64,000 bases of DNA from Chondrosia reniformis (lineage: Eukaryota; Porifera; Demospongiae; Chondrillida; Chondrillidae): assembly GCA_947172415.1 (NCBI GenBank), contig OX359202.1, forward strand, positions 4,884,899 through 4,948,898. The letters are read 5' to 3'. The stretch's first letter is position 1. Each line of letters opens with the position of its first letter. The notes beneath the pieces are model-generated. The model did no database searches, was not told the origin of the DNA, and saw only the letters and a program-made list of their open reading frames with translations. Positions 55,101 to 64,000 of this stretch are shown piece after piece. The translations under genes and the position numbers were made by a program.

Positions 55101-55570
55101 GCTTAGAAGTAAGTTTTAAATTAACTGTACGTGTACTGTTGATTTAATTAATATGTACCTAATTGGTATCTTTCCTCTCTGCTACCAAGGTCACTGATTG
55201 AAGTTTGAGAATAAGGAGAAACTAAACTTAACTTTTATTAAACCCTAAATTTTTGTTTAATTATTTTTGTACAGTGTTTAATTTATTTTATGGCACAATA
55301 TATGAGTGAATATAGAAAATATGAAAGGTATTTAAGTATACCTTTCCATAACTGTAAAGGCGCTAGCGCTATTACCTTTAAGTACATTTAAAGTGTCTTT
55401 AAGGTCACTGAAAGTGTAGCATTCCTGGGGATAAGTTTACCTTAAATATGGAAAGATGCTCTACCTTTAAGGACCTTTACTGGATACCGGAAAGTCACCT
55501 TAAAGACACCTTTACGTGTCTTTAAGGCCACCTTTCTGGTAAATTAAAGATGTTTGTCATTTTCAGTGTT

Positions 55571-56229
55571 GTTGTCAATTCCAAGGGCACCCCACCACCA
55601 CATTCGCCTTAATGTAAACCTTCGATCTGATTTAGCTTGGTGGTCAACCTTTGTAGATTCCTGGAATGGAATCACATTTCTCAACCTGACGCAGCAGGTG
55701 GTCCCATCCATGAATGTATTCACTGACGCATCAGGCACGTTCGGTTGCGGGGCACTCTGGGGCAACTTGTGGTTACAAGGACAATGGCCTTTAGAGTGGG
55801 AATCAGTGAACATTATGGTAAAAGAATTGGTCCCTGTGGTCCTCGCTTGTGCTATGTGGGGTAGCCAATGGTCTGCATGGGCATCATGTTCAGTTCCACA
55901 TAGATAACTCATCTGTAGTTCAAGTCATCAAGAAAGGGTCCTCCAAGGAACCCTCAGGGGTGGTGATGCACCTCTTGAGATGCCTATCTTTCTTCTCAGC
56001 TTACTATAAATTTACCCTAGCCACTTGTCATGTTGCTGGCATACATAATACATTAGCCGATGGCATTTCACGTAACACATTATCCTGCGTTTATTCTCAG
56101 GTCCCCACCCTCAGTGCAGAACCCACCCCAATCCCAATCCCTCTCTGGTCGTTGCTAGTACTGGAAAGACCAGATTGGATATCAAACCGGTGGAGGTCGC
56201 TCTTCAGAAATTCTATTCTTATGGCTTAG
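55571..56229 (+). CDS. RNase H domain of the retrotransposon (3' part of the split ORF)
   Basis: Resumes immediately after the CACTA element with PHHHIRLN and DLAWWSTFVDSW, then the RNase H residues FTDASGTFGCGALW (Asp), KELVPVVLACAMWG (Glu), HIDNSSVV (Asp) and HVAGIHNTLADGISR. A one-base discontinuity near 55875 separates the first two acidic motifs from the rest. It would degrade the RNA of the RNA:DNA hybrid during element replication. Confidence 0.82.
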
Positions 56230-57157
56230 CCACCACTACAAAAAGGCATATAGTTCAGGCCAAAAACGATTTTTAGATTTTTGCAGCAAATATAAACTCC
56301 CTTCTGATCCCCCAACAGAGAATACTATTCTATTATTTATATCTCAGTTGGGGGAAGATGGTTTAGCAGTATCAACCATCAGATTATACCTATCTGCAAT
56401 CCGTAACCTCCTAATTAACTTGGGTTTATTGTCCGTTACACTTTACTCACCAAGAGTTGAGCTAGTCCTTAGAGGTATTAAGAGATTTAAGGCCAACCGT
56501 GGTGTGCTAGACAGATCCCGCCTCCCAATCACGCCATCAGTCCTTCGCAAGTTGAAGAGGGTCTGGAGCACGAATCCAAACTCATATTCCAATCGCTTAT
56601 TTTGGGCAGCAGCCTGTCTTGGATTTTTCGGATTCCTTCGTTGTGCTGAGTTTACAGTACCATCTGCTAGCTCTTATGATAGGGCTCGGCACCTTTCGCT
56701 TTCTGACGTTTCATTCTCACGATCTACCCAGACAGTTTCCAGGTTAGCCATCAAGATTAAACAGTCAAAGACAGACCCATTCGCAAAAGGAGTTTCTATC
56801 TTTCTCTCCAAGACAGGCACTGACCTGTGTCCAGTCTCAGCGCTCCTTGATTACCTTGTATTGCGACGTCCACATGATGGCCCTCTCTTCACCTTCAAGG
56901 ATGCTAGTCCATTAACTAGGGTCCGGCTGGTTGAAGAAATGCAAAAAGGTCTCTCTGTGGCCGGTATTGACGCTAGCCATTATACAGGCCATAGCTTTAG
57001 AATAGGGGCCGCAACGACCGCTCTCAAAGCAGGGGTGTCCGATGCAAAAATCAAGATGCTGGGCCGTTGGGAGAGTTCGGCCTATCAATGCTATCTGCAG
57101 ACCTCAAGGGAGGAACTGGCATCAGTCTCATCAGTACTAGCTCATTCCCCAATTTAA
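56230..57157 (+). CDS. Tyrosine recombinase of the retrotransposon
   Basis: The N-terminal SAM-like fold (RFLDFCSKYKLPSDPPTE, STIRLYLSAIRNL) is followed by a catalytic domain with FLRCAEF (first Arg), the HSFRIGAATTA box (His-x-x-Arg) and GRWESSAYQCYL with the candidate nucleophile Tyr. It ends at 57157 next to a run of A. It would integrate circular element DNA by strand exchange, in place of a DDE integrase. A one-base discontinuity near 56245 interrupts the beginning. Confidence 0.85.
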
Positions 57158-57979
57158 AAAAAAAAAAAATGTACTGTATAACCTGTTACACTTACACTCG
57201 TGGTATATATATATTAACTTTTATATACGTACGTAGTATATATGTATAGATGTATTTTACATTACTGTTCAGGGTCAAAGGCCCAGTTATTATAATTTTG
57301 ATTGCTATGTTATTATTCACCATACAGTTAGTCTGTAAGGCGTAGTCTCTAATCAGTCAAGTCAATTCAATTTCCGTTGGAGCTAGATGTATTTATATTG
57401 TGTCTTTATGCTTTGGGGGAGTCTCCCCTTCACAAATGTTTGGGTCTGACTCATGGCAGTATGCGGTTAGCACCTTAACCCCAAAGCTTCTAGGGGTGGT
57501 AAATTTATGCTTGAAGCGGTCACCCTCTTACCTGGTAGGTATACGGTATAGGCTGGGAACCTGAGCATGGACACTTCTATAGGCCAGACTCTAGTTATTT
57601 CAAAGGATGCCTGTTGCTCTCAGGCACAGGGTGTCGTATACATAGGTACATTCATATTGTATGGCCATGCCTAAATAGATCTACAGTCCTTAAAGTATTT
57701 GCACCCGGTGCACTTCTCTCGTCACATTTGGGAGTATTTTGATAAATAGCATGGCTGGCTTTAAAGGTAAGGGGTGCACCAGCAATGGCAACTCCTAAAA
57801 AACAGTGTTTAGTTGACATACTGCATACCCTGGCCTTCCGCCAGCTCAATGCATAGATATGCACAGGCTAAAAGGTTTTCCAACCCTGGTACGTGGCAAG
57901 GAAGGTGGAAACAGGTGTGCATTAGAGCTTCAAGTTACGGGTCAAGGTAGGTGTAGGCATTGATCAAGTGGAATACATT
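57158..57979 (+). other. 3' non-coding region of the DIRS-like element
   Basis: Starts with an A13 run after the recombinase stop. No ORF with recognisable domains. Assigned to the element because the sister repeat resumes only at 57980. Confidence 0.6.
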
Positions 57980-58475
57980 AACCCTTAAAAATTTTACATA
58001 AAAGCTATTCAGAATTTGGGTCATTTTCAGCTGTTTCTAGTACAAAGTGTACAAATTTGTAATACACTTGTATACAAGAAACAGCTGCAAATTCTGAATA
58101 GCAACAGGCTGTTACTATTTGAGATTTTAAGGGTTTATACCAGATTGCGTTTGATTTACTGATGCATGTGTTCTTCCTTATACATGATCTGTATACTACT
58201 AATTGAGATCTCTATGCAGAAGTTGAGGATTTCAATGCTTTTTCAAGCCCACAGCATGCAGTGTGACTAACTTGAGTCTTGAACTGTTTAATATACTTGC
58301 ATGATTGTGATTATCCTAGGAGTCACTTGCATCTCTAAATTTAATTGGTAACTTGCACTGTGCAGTACTTGATTGATATTACTATTACTACAACTAAAAT
58401 TTGGTTCGCAACTGTAAGTCTTTGATTGCTGAATGTACATATGATGTTACAAAATAAATACCAAAATGTTCAACA

Positions 58476-59609
58476 TCACCAGACCCACGAAGTTACATTG
58501 ACACCCAACTTTTCAAGCCGATCTCTTTTCTCATCTATCCATGACTGAATTCGAGAAGCTTGGGCTTTGCTATACGGAAAGTCATACTGCCCACTTCTCT
58601 TGTAACTAGTTGTCTTTAGCTGATTTTCAACTAAACATCTCAGCTTGTCTTCATCCAACTCTAAACCTAGAAATTGTACAACTTTAGTGAGTTCTGATTC
58701 TAGGTTCGTTTTCAGTAAGTCATAGCTGAGGAGGTGAAGCATGAAGTTTCCATTAAATACATAATAATTCCACAAGCTATTCCACCTATCATAACACCTA
58801 TTAAAACTTGAATCGGGAATGTTGATTTTAGACTCCTTAAATGAGGTTGTGTGGTCTTGGAATCTCATGAAAGTGTACCAGGATAAGAAGGAGTGCCATG
58901 GATTACGAAATAAATAAATCACTTTGGTCCAGCCCTTTCCACCAAGATGTGTTTTTGCAACCAAAACTGAGGTATGATTAGTAATCATTTCACCAAGCAT
59001 TCCTGTACACAATAGTTTTCCGTCACAGTACACAGATCCAGTAAAATATCCTGTCAACTCCTCCAGGAGGAGACGACTCCATGTGTTACCAGATCCTGGA
59101 AAACTAGCCAAGGCAACCTTGTCTGGTGAGTTTTTCATAAACCGCATCTTTTCATATTTAGTACAAATCCTTTCTTTAAACGTCAGGGTACCGTTCCCAC
59201 ATTTCTTGGTTGGGATAATACGACCAAACATATTTTCAATATCACTCAAAGAAAAAGTGTTCCGTGAGCTAGTAAGCTTCTCTGAGGTTGTGTTGCTTAA
59301 TGGAGTTGAAGTGTTCTTCGAAAACTGTGAGTCCTGCGTTTGGTGAGATGACGTTGTTTCCGCTGATTGCATGCTCGTTGAACGGGCTATTGGATTTTGA
59401 GAAGATTGTAGTGACATACCTTTCAAGGGTTTAGTCGGGAAGGGAGTACTTTTGAATGCTAAATGTCTCAAAGCGACAGCTTCCTTTTCTAAATCTTGTG
59501 CCACAAAATAGCGGGTTTTCCCAAAAATTGTTAAACAGATAACAGCTACTACGACTATTCCACAGAGGAGTAAGATTCGTCGTATAAAATGTGCACCCAT
59601 TCTCCTCAA
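58476..59609 (-). CDS. Type II membrane sulfotransferase, array copy 4
   Basis: Intronless 377-aa paralogue separated from the array by the 9.4-kb retrotransposon insertion. The coding region is nearly that of copy 1 (CDGKLL, NHTSVLVAKTHLGGKGW, SWYTFMRF, RCYDRWNS), whereas the 5' flank is that of copy 2. Upstream, a 36-bp stretch containing cgttatgtgggcgtaacgca is tandemly duplicated at about 59601-59672. The catalytic motifs are intact. MRRMGAH versus MGAH start is unresolved; the inner ATG is the one shared with its paralogues. Confidence 0.88.
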   Translation of the reverse strand: MRRMGAHFIRRILLLCGIVVVAVICLTIFGKTRYFVAQDLEKEAVALRHLAFKSTPFPTKPLKGMSLQSSQNPIARSTSMQSAETTSSHQTQDSQFSKNTSTPLSNTTSEKLTSSRNTFSLSDIENMFGRIIPTKKCGNGTLTFKERICTKYEKMRFMKNSPDKVALASFPGSGNTWSRLLLEELTGYFTGSVYCDGKLLCTGMLGEMITNHTSVLVAKTHLGGKGWTKVIYLFRNPWHSFLSWYTFMRFQDHTTSFKESKINIPDSSFNRCYDRWNSLWNYYVFNGNFMLHLLSYDLLKTNLESELTKVVQFLGLELDEDKLRCLVENQLKTTSYKRSGQYDFPYSKAQASRIQSWIDEKRDRLEKLGVNVTSWVW

Positions 59610-60513
59610 ACACCGTTATGTGGGCGTAACGCATAGACTCCTCAAACACCGTTATGTGGGCGTAACGCATAGAATCCTGCAAAAATGGAGTCACTTTAAA
59701 TTTCGCACTTCCCGGTGAACAAAATGGCTGACAAAATCTACCATTAAAATTGACTTGCATTTAATGCTCTTTGTTGCTACGAATGTACAACGCTAAATGG
59801 ATATACTTACTCTCCATGCAAAGACTGCAACTTGCGTCTACAAATGCATTTTTAGTTCCTCATACTTTCTTATTATTAACTAATCTCACCTCCATTTAAA
59901 AAATGAAGTTAAAAGTAAAGGATGGCCACTGTTGCAACAATGTACAGTAAACAAGACCGAAAAGATCCGATACAGCTAACCATATTTTTTCAAGTAACTT
60001 GTTTGCCCACTTTATTTCCTGTTAAATATTACTTGTGGGCGTGACGGACCAACGCCAGACTAATGAAGAATTCAAAGTTACGATTGCGCAAGCTGGTGAT
60101 GTATTGTGATGTTTTTCTATTGCGTCACCAACACCTTCGTATGTCGCTCCGTACACACATTTTGAGAATCTACGCAACGTCACCGACTCGTTGCTAAAGA
60201 AGATCATCCTTTCGAGAACGGCTATGACATGTCGACGCTCTCCTACGAGAAGGAGCTACCGAATAAGCGAGTTGTAGCGAAGGTTAGATAAAACGTATTT
60301 GTATACGTTCATGCTAAGTTTAAGCCAAAAGTGTTGCTATATATATTGATGTAAAGAAATAAAAGAAATTCGTTTAGACGACCGTAGTAAAACTGTGGTA
60401 CTTTAAGCTCCGTCATCTCTGCTTATGTTTTCTATTACTTATCCATGTGTGTACGTGTGTAGGAGTGTAATTGGATACGTAGGGGTATATAATTGTCCAT
60501 GTGTAGGAATAAG

Positions 60514-61292
60514 GAGTGCTATATTAAGCATGTTTAAATACAATCAAGTACTACACAGTGCAAGTTACAAAAATTTACATGGATGCAAGTGACTCCCAAG
60601 ATAATCACACTGAGGTGTATAATATAATACGGATGCAAATGACTCCCAAAATAATCACAATCAGGTATATTAAACGCTACAAGACTTTATAGCCACACTG
60701 AAATTCTCAACTGCTGCATACAGATCTAGAGTAGTAGTCTCTACAGATCATATAAGGTTAAACGCATGGCCTTCCAATTACCTTTTCACACCTTAGTATA
60801 GACTGAAGATGATGCATCTGCATGCCATTATCAGCAAAAATTCCAGTCTCAGGCAGGGGGTCTCAGCCAATAATCACCGCAGATTTGACTTGCCTTGAGT
60901 GTCAGCTAGGAGTACCATTGGTTGCTTGCATGCATTCACATAAACAACAGGGTTAGAGACGATTTGGTAACTTGCACACAGGGACATTGTTCATGAAATA
61001 AATTAAACTATACTAAGGTGTGAAAAGGTAATTGGAAGGCCATGCGTTTAACCTTATATGATCTGTAGAGACTACTACTCTAGATCTGTATGCAGCAGTT
61101 GAGAATTTCAGTGTGGCTAAAGTCTTGTAGCGTTTAATATACCTGATTGTGATTATTTTGGGAGTCATTTGCATCCGTATTATATTATATACCTCAGTGT
61201 GATTATCTTGGGAGTCACTTGCATCCATGTAAATTTTTGTAACTTGCACTGTGTAGTACTTGATTGTATTTAAACATGCTTAATATAGCACT
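60514..61292. repeat. Long inverted repeat (arms about 285 bp, loop about 206 bp)
   Basis: Left arm 60514-60801 and right arm 61008-61292 are near-perfect reverse complements, from gagtgctatattaagcatgt to ccttttcacaccttagtata. The arms contain an internal duplication (ggatgcaagtgactccca) and are related to the 3' flank of the sulfotransferases. No ORF of interest. Sequence 59901-60513 is repeat-derived with no gene. Confidence 0.9.
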
Positions 61293-61499
61293 CATAGATA
61301 TATATATATATATATATCTATATATAACGGAGGCCTAAATGAAAAATCCCTTAATTTAAAACGAGTTTTATACCCTAAACTTTATGATGATATGCCCATT
61401 TTGTTTTTAGGTTCTTTCTTGGAGCCATATGAATTATTTAATTATTTATTTAGATTACCTTAGTATATTGTAACTTGTACTGTATATAATACGGGTTCA

Positions 61500-61800
61500 T
61501 ACGCAACTATTATAACACTTATTTTATACGTCGATATATGTATAATACTAGTTCATACGTAACTATTGTTACACTTAATTTATACGTCAATATATCGTTT
61601 TTGCAAATGGCGGCGTTCAGGAAGCTTTAGTTAACGAAGCTTTTCCATCGTTATTTATAAAGTTCAGGACACTTAAGCGTCCTCAATCGTTAGTATTACG
61701 AATATATATATTAAATCCCAACGATGCGACCAAGTAGTTCGAGTTAATTCGGGGGCGGAAGCCCCACGAGTTTTTAAACTCGAACTACTTGTTTTTCGCT
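61500..61800. repeat. Interspersed repeat family F5 (reference copy)
   Basis: Runs from cgtcaatatatcgtttttgc through ggcggcgttcaggaagcttt to a foldback ending aagtagttcgagttaattcg ... aactcgaactacttgttttt. Other copies are at 42930-43200 (inverse) and around 20690-21700 (split by F4). Sequence 61801-62230 continues as low-complexity repeat DNA with (AAT)n at 62138 and no gene. Confidence 0.65.
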
Positions 61801-62652
61801 TATCGAAAGTTTCTTGGTGACAAGTCATGGCAATTCAAATTTGTTATTTAAAATGGCGCCCGAGAAGACCACAATAAAATTTTAAGATTAACTTCCTTTG
61901 TGTAGATCGCTTTCAAACTTATATTTTAGGGTAGCCTGTTTCCTAGATCGGAAAAATTAATGACGATTTAGAACTTGTATTTGCCGGTTAAATTTTTTTG
62001 GAATTACCGGTTAAAAAGTCGTTGTAGATAATCGAAACACATATTGACATTTACGACTGCAAGAACAGAAAATCCGATCTTTTTTTATTAGGGCAAATTT
62101 AGCCCTAGTGTGCAACTGCACATGAGGCACTTAAATCAATAATAATAATAATAATAATAATAACAATTAGGTGTTAATTGAATAGGGCGGCCATGTTTTT
62201 TCGGAAAAAAAACTAATTTTAAGCTCAGAATGTCCCATCAGTGGACTCCGGATTTACTGATTTAGACATCATATTTTGTTTGCCAGACACAATTATTTAT
62301 GCCATTTTCCTATATGTACTACACTATTTTACAGTAAAAGGTCTATAGGGAACTAAACCTACTGATAGCTTTGGATGAGGATACAGGAGTCTTCTCCTCT
62401 TATTCTGCTCCACTGGGCCAGACAAATGTTTCTGGGAATTCCACCCTTCATCAGTGACCCTGGAAGTCTTTCTGGAAGTTTTTCCTTGTCAGATGTACAT
62501 TACGCTCAATACAACTTACACTGCATACACACTTGCAATAGACATGCAATCAAAAAGGAAAGTTCACTGTACAAGTTTAAAGTATATTACATGAATGGGT
62601 ACATAAAAGCAAACTAAAATTTGGTACAAGTATTTTTGTGATACATCGGGTA

Positions 62653-64000
62653 TCAGGACTTACATCTTGGATAGGACTACAAAGGAAGAGAAACATTGTA
62701 TAGGTACCCTGGATATAAAGAGGTCGTAAAGAAATAGAGTCTTACCCCTAACAGTGTACATGGCACAAGTCCTTTCTGATGAAGTTTATTCTCTGCCACC
62801 CACCAGAATTCCTCCTCTCTCTCCTGTTCTCCTCCTTTGCTGATAATCTTTAGAGCATCATTTTGTGTAAGTGGAAGAAAGGGTAATCCAGTCTCCCCAT
62901 CGATATCATAGCCATCCTCTTCATGTGGTTCATAGTCAAACAGTGCATAAACTGTTCCTCCGTTGATACTGCTCAATTCCTGTTGTGCAACTGCAATGAG
63001 CAATGACAAGGAGTTAATTGCACAATACCTGTTCAAAGGTTATGCTGTAAGAATCAGAAGATATAAAAATGTGTGTATTAGTGTTTTATGATGCCTATAA
63101 CAAGATCAGTTATTGCAATCAGTTTGTTTGTCACTTAACCAACTGACAAAGCAGATAATCAAGACATTTTCCAGCTGCTGTGTCACGCTGTTGTCCGACA
63201 TCTTCTAACTCTTCAAAAGCTACCCTGAGAGGTGTTAATCCCTCTAATGTCTTCATGTAGATGCTGGATCCATTATGAATTAGATACTGTAATACTTCCA
63301 AGTTTGAACACGAAGCAGCGCAGTGTAATGGCGTCCTGAAATATTAGTAAGTATCGTAATTTATTGAGACTCAGCAACAATTGTATTTAAACAAAACTGA
63401 ATGTTTCGACCCGGTGGTCTTCATCAGCATAAGCATGAAATATTAGTGTATATAGTCACCTTTGAACCCTGCCCATTAGAGTTATATAATCTACAACAGG
63501 ATTAGCTCACCATCCATCCTTATCTGGTCTGTTAATATCAAAACCTCTGGAAACAAGATAGCGCACTATTTCCATACAACCAGAGCAAACTGCATAGTGA
63601 AGAGGGGTCACTCCTTGAAAACTGGCAATATTGAGATAGTCAACCTGAAAAATAATCATTTGAATTACTTTAACAGATATACAAATAAAATTCAGTTAAT
63701 GAATAGTATCTAACAGAATACACCCCTACATCAGCATGCTATTATAAAGGAAATGAGAAATAAGTGATTATTAAATGACTATAATTGAATATTAATTATT
63801 AATTATTTCCTGAGTATTAACCTATCGTTGTACAATATATGACACAGAACAGTGCCACGTATAAACTAGTAGTAGTTACTACAAGCGTATATGGTACCTT
63901 CTTGGAAGCAGTCACAAAGAGATTAAACTCCCCTTCTAGGGCAGCACTGAAGAGAAGAGGTACAGAGTCAAAGACGACCCTAGGCCTCTTAGAATGCTTC
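62653..64000 (-). CDS. ASPP-family (PPP1R13/TP53BP2-like) ankyrin-SH3 C-terminal region, 5' part beyond window
   Basis: Exons in phase: 63898-64000 (open at the window edge), 63511-63644, 63140-63335, 62746-62979, 62653-62676. They encode RVVFDSVPLLFSAALEGEF, two or more ankyrin repeats (GVTPLHYAVCSG, TPLHCAASCSN), an SH3 domain starting VYALFDYEPHEED with FWWVAENK and GLVPCTLLG, then a short tail SYPRCKS and stop. This ankyrin-then-SH3 C-terminus is diagnostic of ASPP/iASPP proteins, which bind p53-family proteins and PP1. The SH3 domain has an insertion after YEPHEEDG relative to what I expect of the family. Which ASPP member it is cannot be told without the N-terminus. Confidence 0.88.

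Larger units (their letters stand above)
52305..55568. mobile_element. CACTA (EnSpm-type) DNA transposon inserted in the retrotransposon RT-RNase H ORF
   Basis: The left end starts CACTG and reaches CATCTTTAA at base 25. The right end read in reverse also starts CACTG and reaches CATCTTTAA at base 25, with four mismatches between. A 2-bp target duplication TT lies at 52303-52304 and 55569-55570. Subterminal zones are crowded with TCTTTAA/TTAAAGA motifs, as in CACTA elements. Removing the 3264 bp and one TT restores the host ORF in phase. Transposase is only a remnant on minus. Confidence 0.85.
48561..57979 (+). mobile_element. DIRS-like tyrosine-recombinase retrotransposon (about 6.15 kb plus a nested 3.26-kb CACTA insert)
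   Basis: Gene order is gag-like, reverse transcriptase, RNase H, tyrosine recombinase, all on plus, with no integrase or protease seen. This order is typical of DIRS/Ngaro-type elements. The borders come from comparison with the uninterrupted sister repeats near 41030 and 45280. Sequence matches them up to ggtataaa at 48562 and resumes at aacccttaaaaat at 57980, so everything between is insertion, with an AA overlap and no longer target duplication. A 10-bp inverted match GTTAATGTAT occurs at 48598-48607 and, in reverse, at 57973-57982. No methyltransferase domain was recognised. Single-base discontinuities occur in several ORFs, so the copy is probably inactive. Confidence 0.85.

Noticed and set aside
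52305-55568. hAT insertion with an 8-bp target duplication (ttcactgt/ttcagtgt)
   Set aside because: The apparent duplication has a mismatch and leaves the host ORF out of frame. CACTG termini with a TT duplication restore the frame exactly.
62375-62617. 80-codon ORF upstream of the ASPP last exon
   Set aside because: Runs through an F3 interspersed repeat found at five other sites.

Overview
The window is nuclear DNA from an animal. It is AT-rich, has spliceosomal introns and very dense transposon remains. The host genes are a TDRD9-type piRNA helicase, serine palmitoyltransferase, an ASPP-family p53-binding protein and type II membrane sulfotransferases, so it is a metazoan. The compact genes (many introns of 50-700 bp) and the mix of DIRS-like, CACTA, hAT, pogo-like and foldback elements suggest an early-branching animal such as a demosponge. 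The species cannot be fixed from the sequence alone.

Layout. (1) 0.6-9.0 kb, minus strand: a TDRD9 orthologue whose 3' end lies beyond the window. I traced 20 exons with matching phases, covering the DEAH/DEVH helicase, the HA2/OB-like region and the Tudor domain. (2) 9.5-32.6 kb: three complete serine palmitoyltransferase catalytic-subunit (SPTLC2/3-like) paralogues, A and B on minus and C on plus. Each has 13 exons at the same phases. B carries a 1.06-kb satellite in its last intron. Between B and C lie a LINE scrap, a broken sulfotransferase and a long-TIR element holding a Pif1-like helicase fragment. (3) 33-37.7 kb: LINE remnants, MITEs and a 40-bp tandem array. (4) 37.8-59.7 kb, minus strand: a tandem array of intronless membrane sulfotransferases (four intact, one deletion pseudogene) with duplicated flanks. 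The array is interrupted by a 9.4-kb insertion at 48.56-57.98 kb. This is a DIRS-like tyrosine-recombinase retrotransposon (gag, RT, RNase H, recombinase), itself split by a 3.26-kb CACTA element. (5) 60.5-61.3 kb: a 285-bp-arm inverted repeat. (6) 62.65-64.0 kb, minus strand: the ankyrin-SH3 end of an ASPP-family gene.

How the genes relate. Serine palmitoyltransferase makes the first sphingoid-base intermediate in the ER. The sulfotransferases look like Golgi type II enzymes using PAPS. Two expanded families side by side, with a sulfotransferase relic between two SPT copies, suggest a locus that diversifies by duplication and gene conversion. A shared product such as a sulfated sphingolipid is only a hypothesis. 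TDRD9 acts in piRNA transposon silencing and ASPP in p53/PP1 control; they appear to be unrelated neighbours.

Method limits. Exon borders were set by eye from GT/AG sites, phase and family conservation. No alignment or database search was run, and family names rest on recognised motifs.
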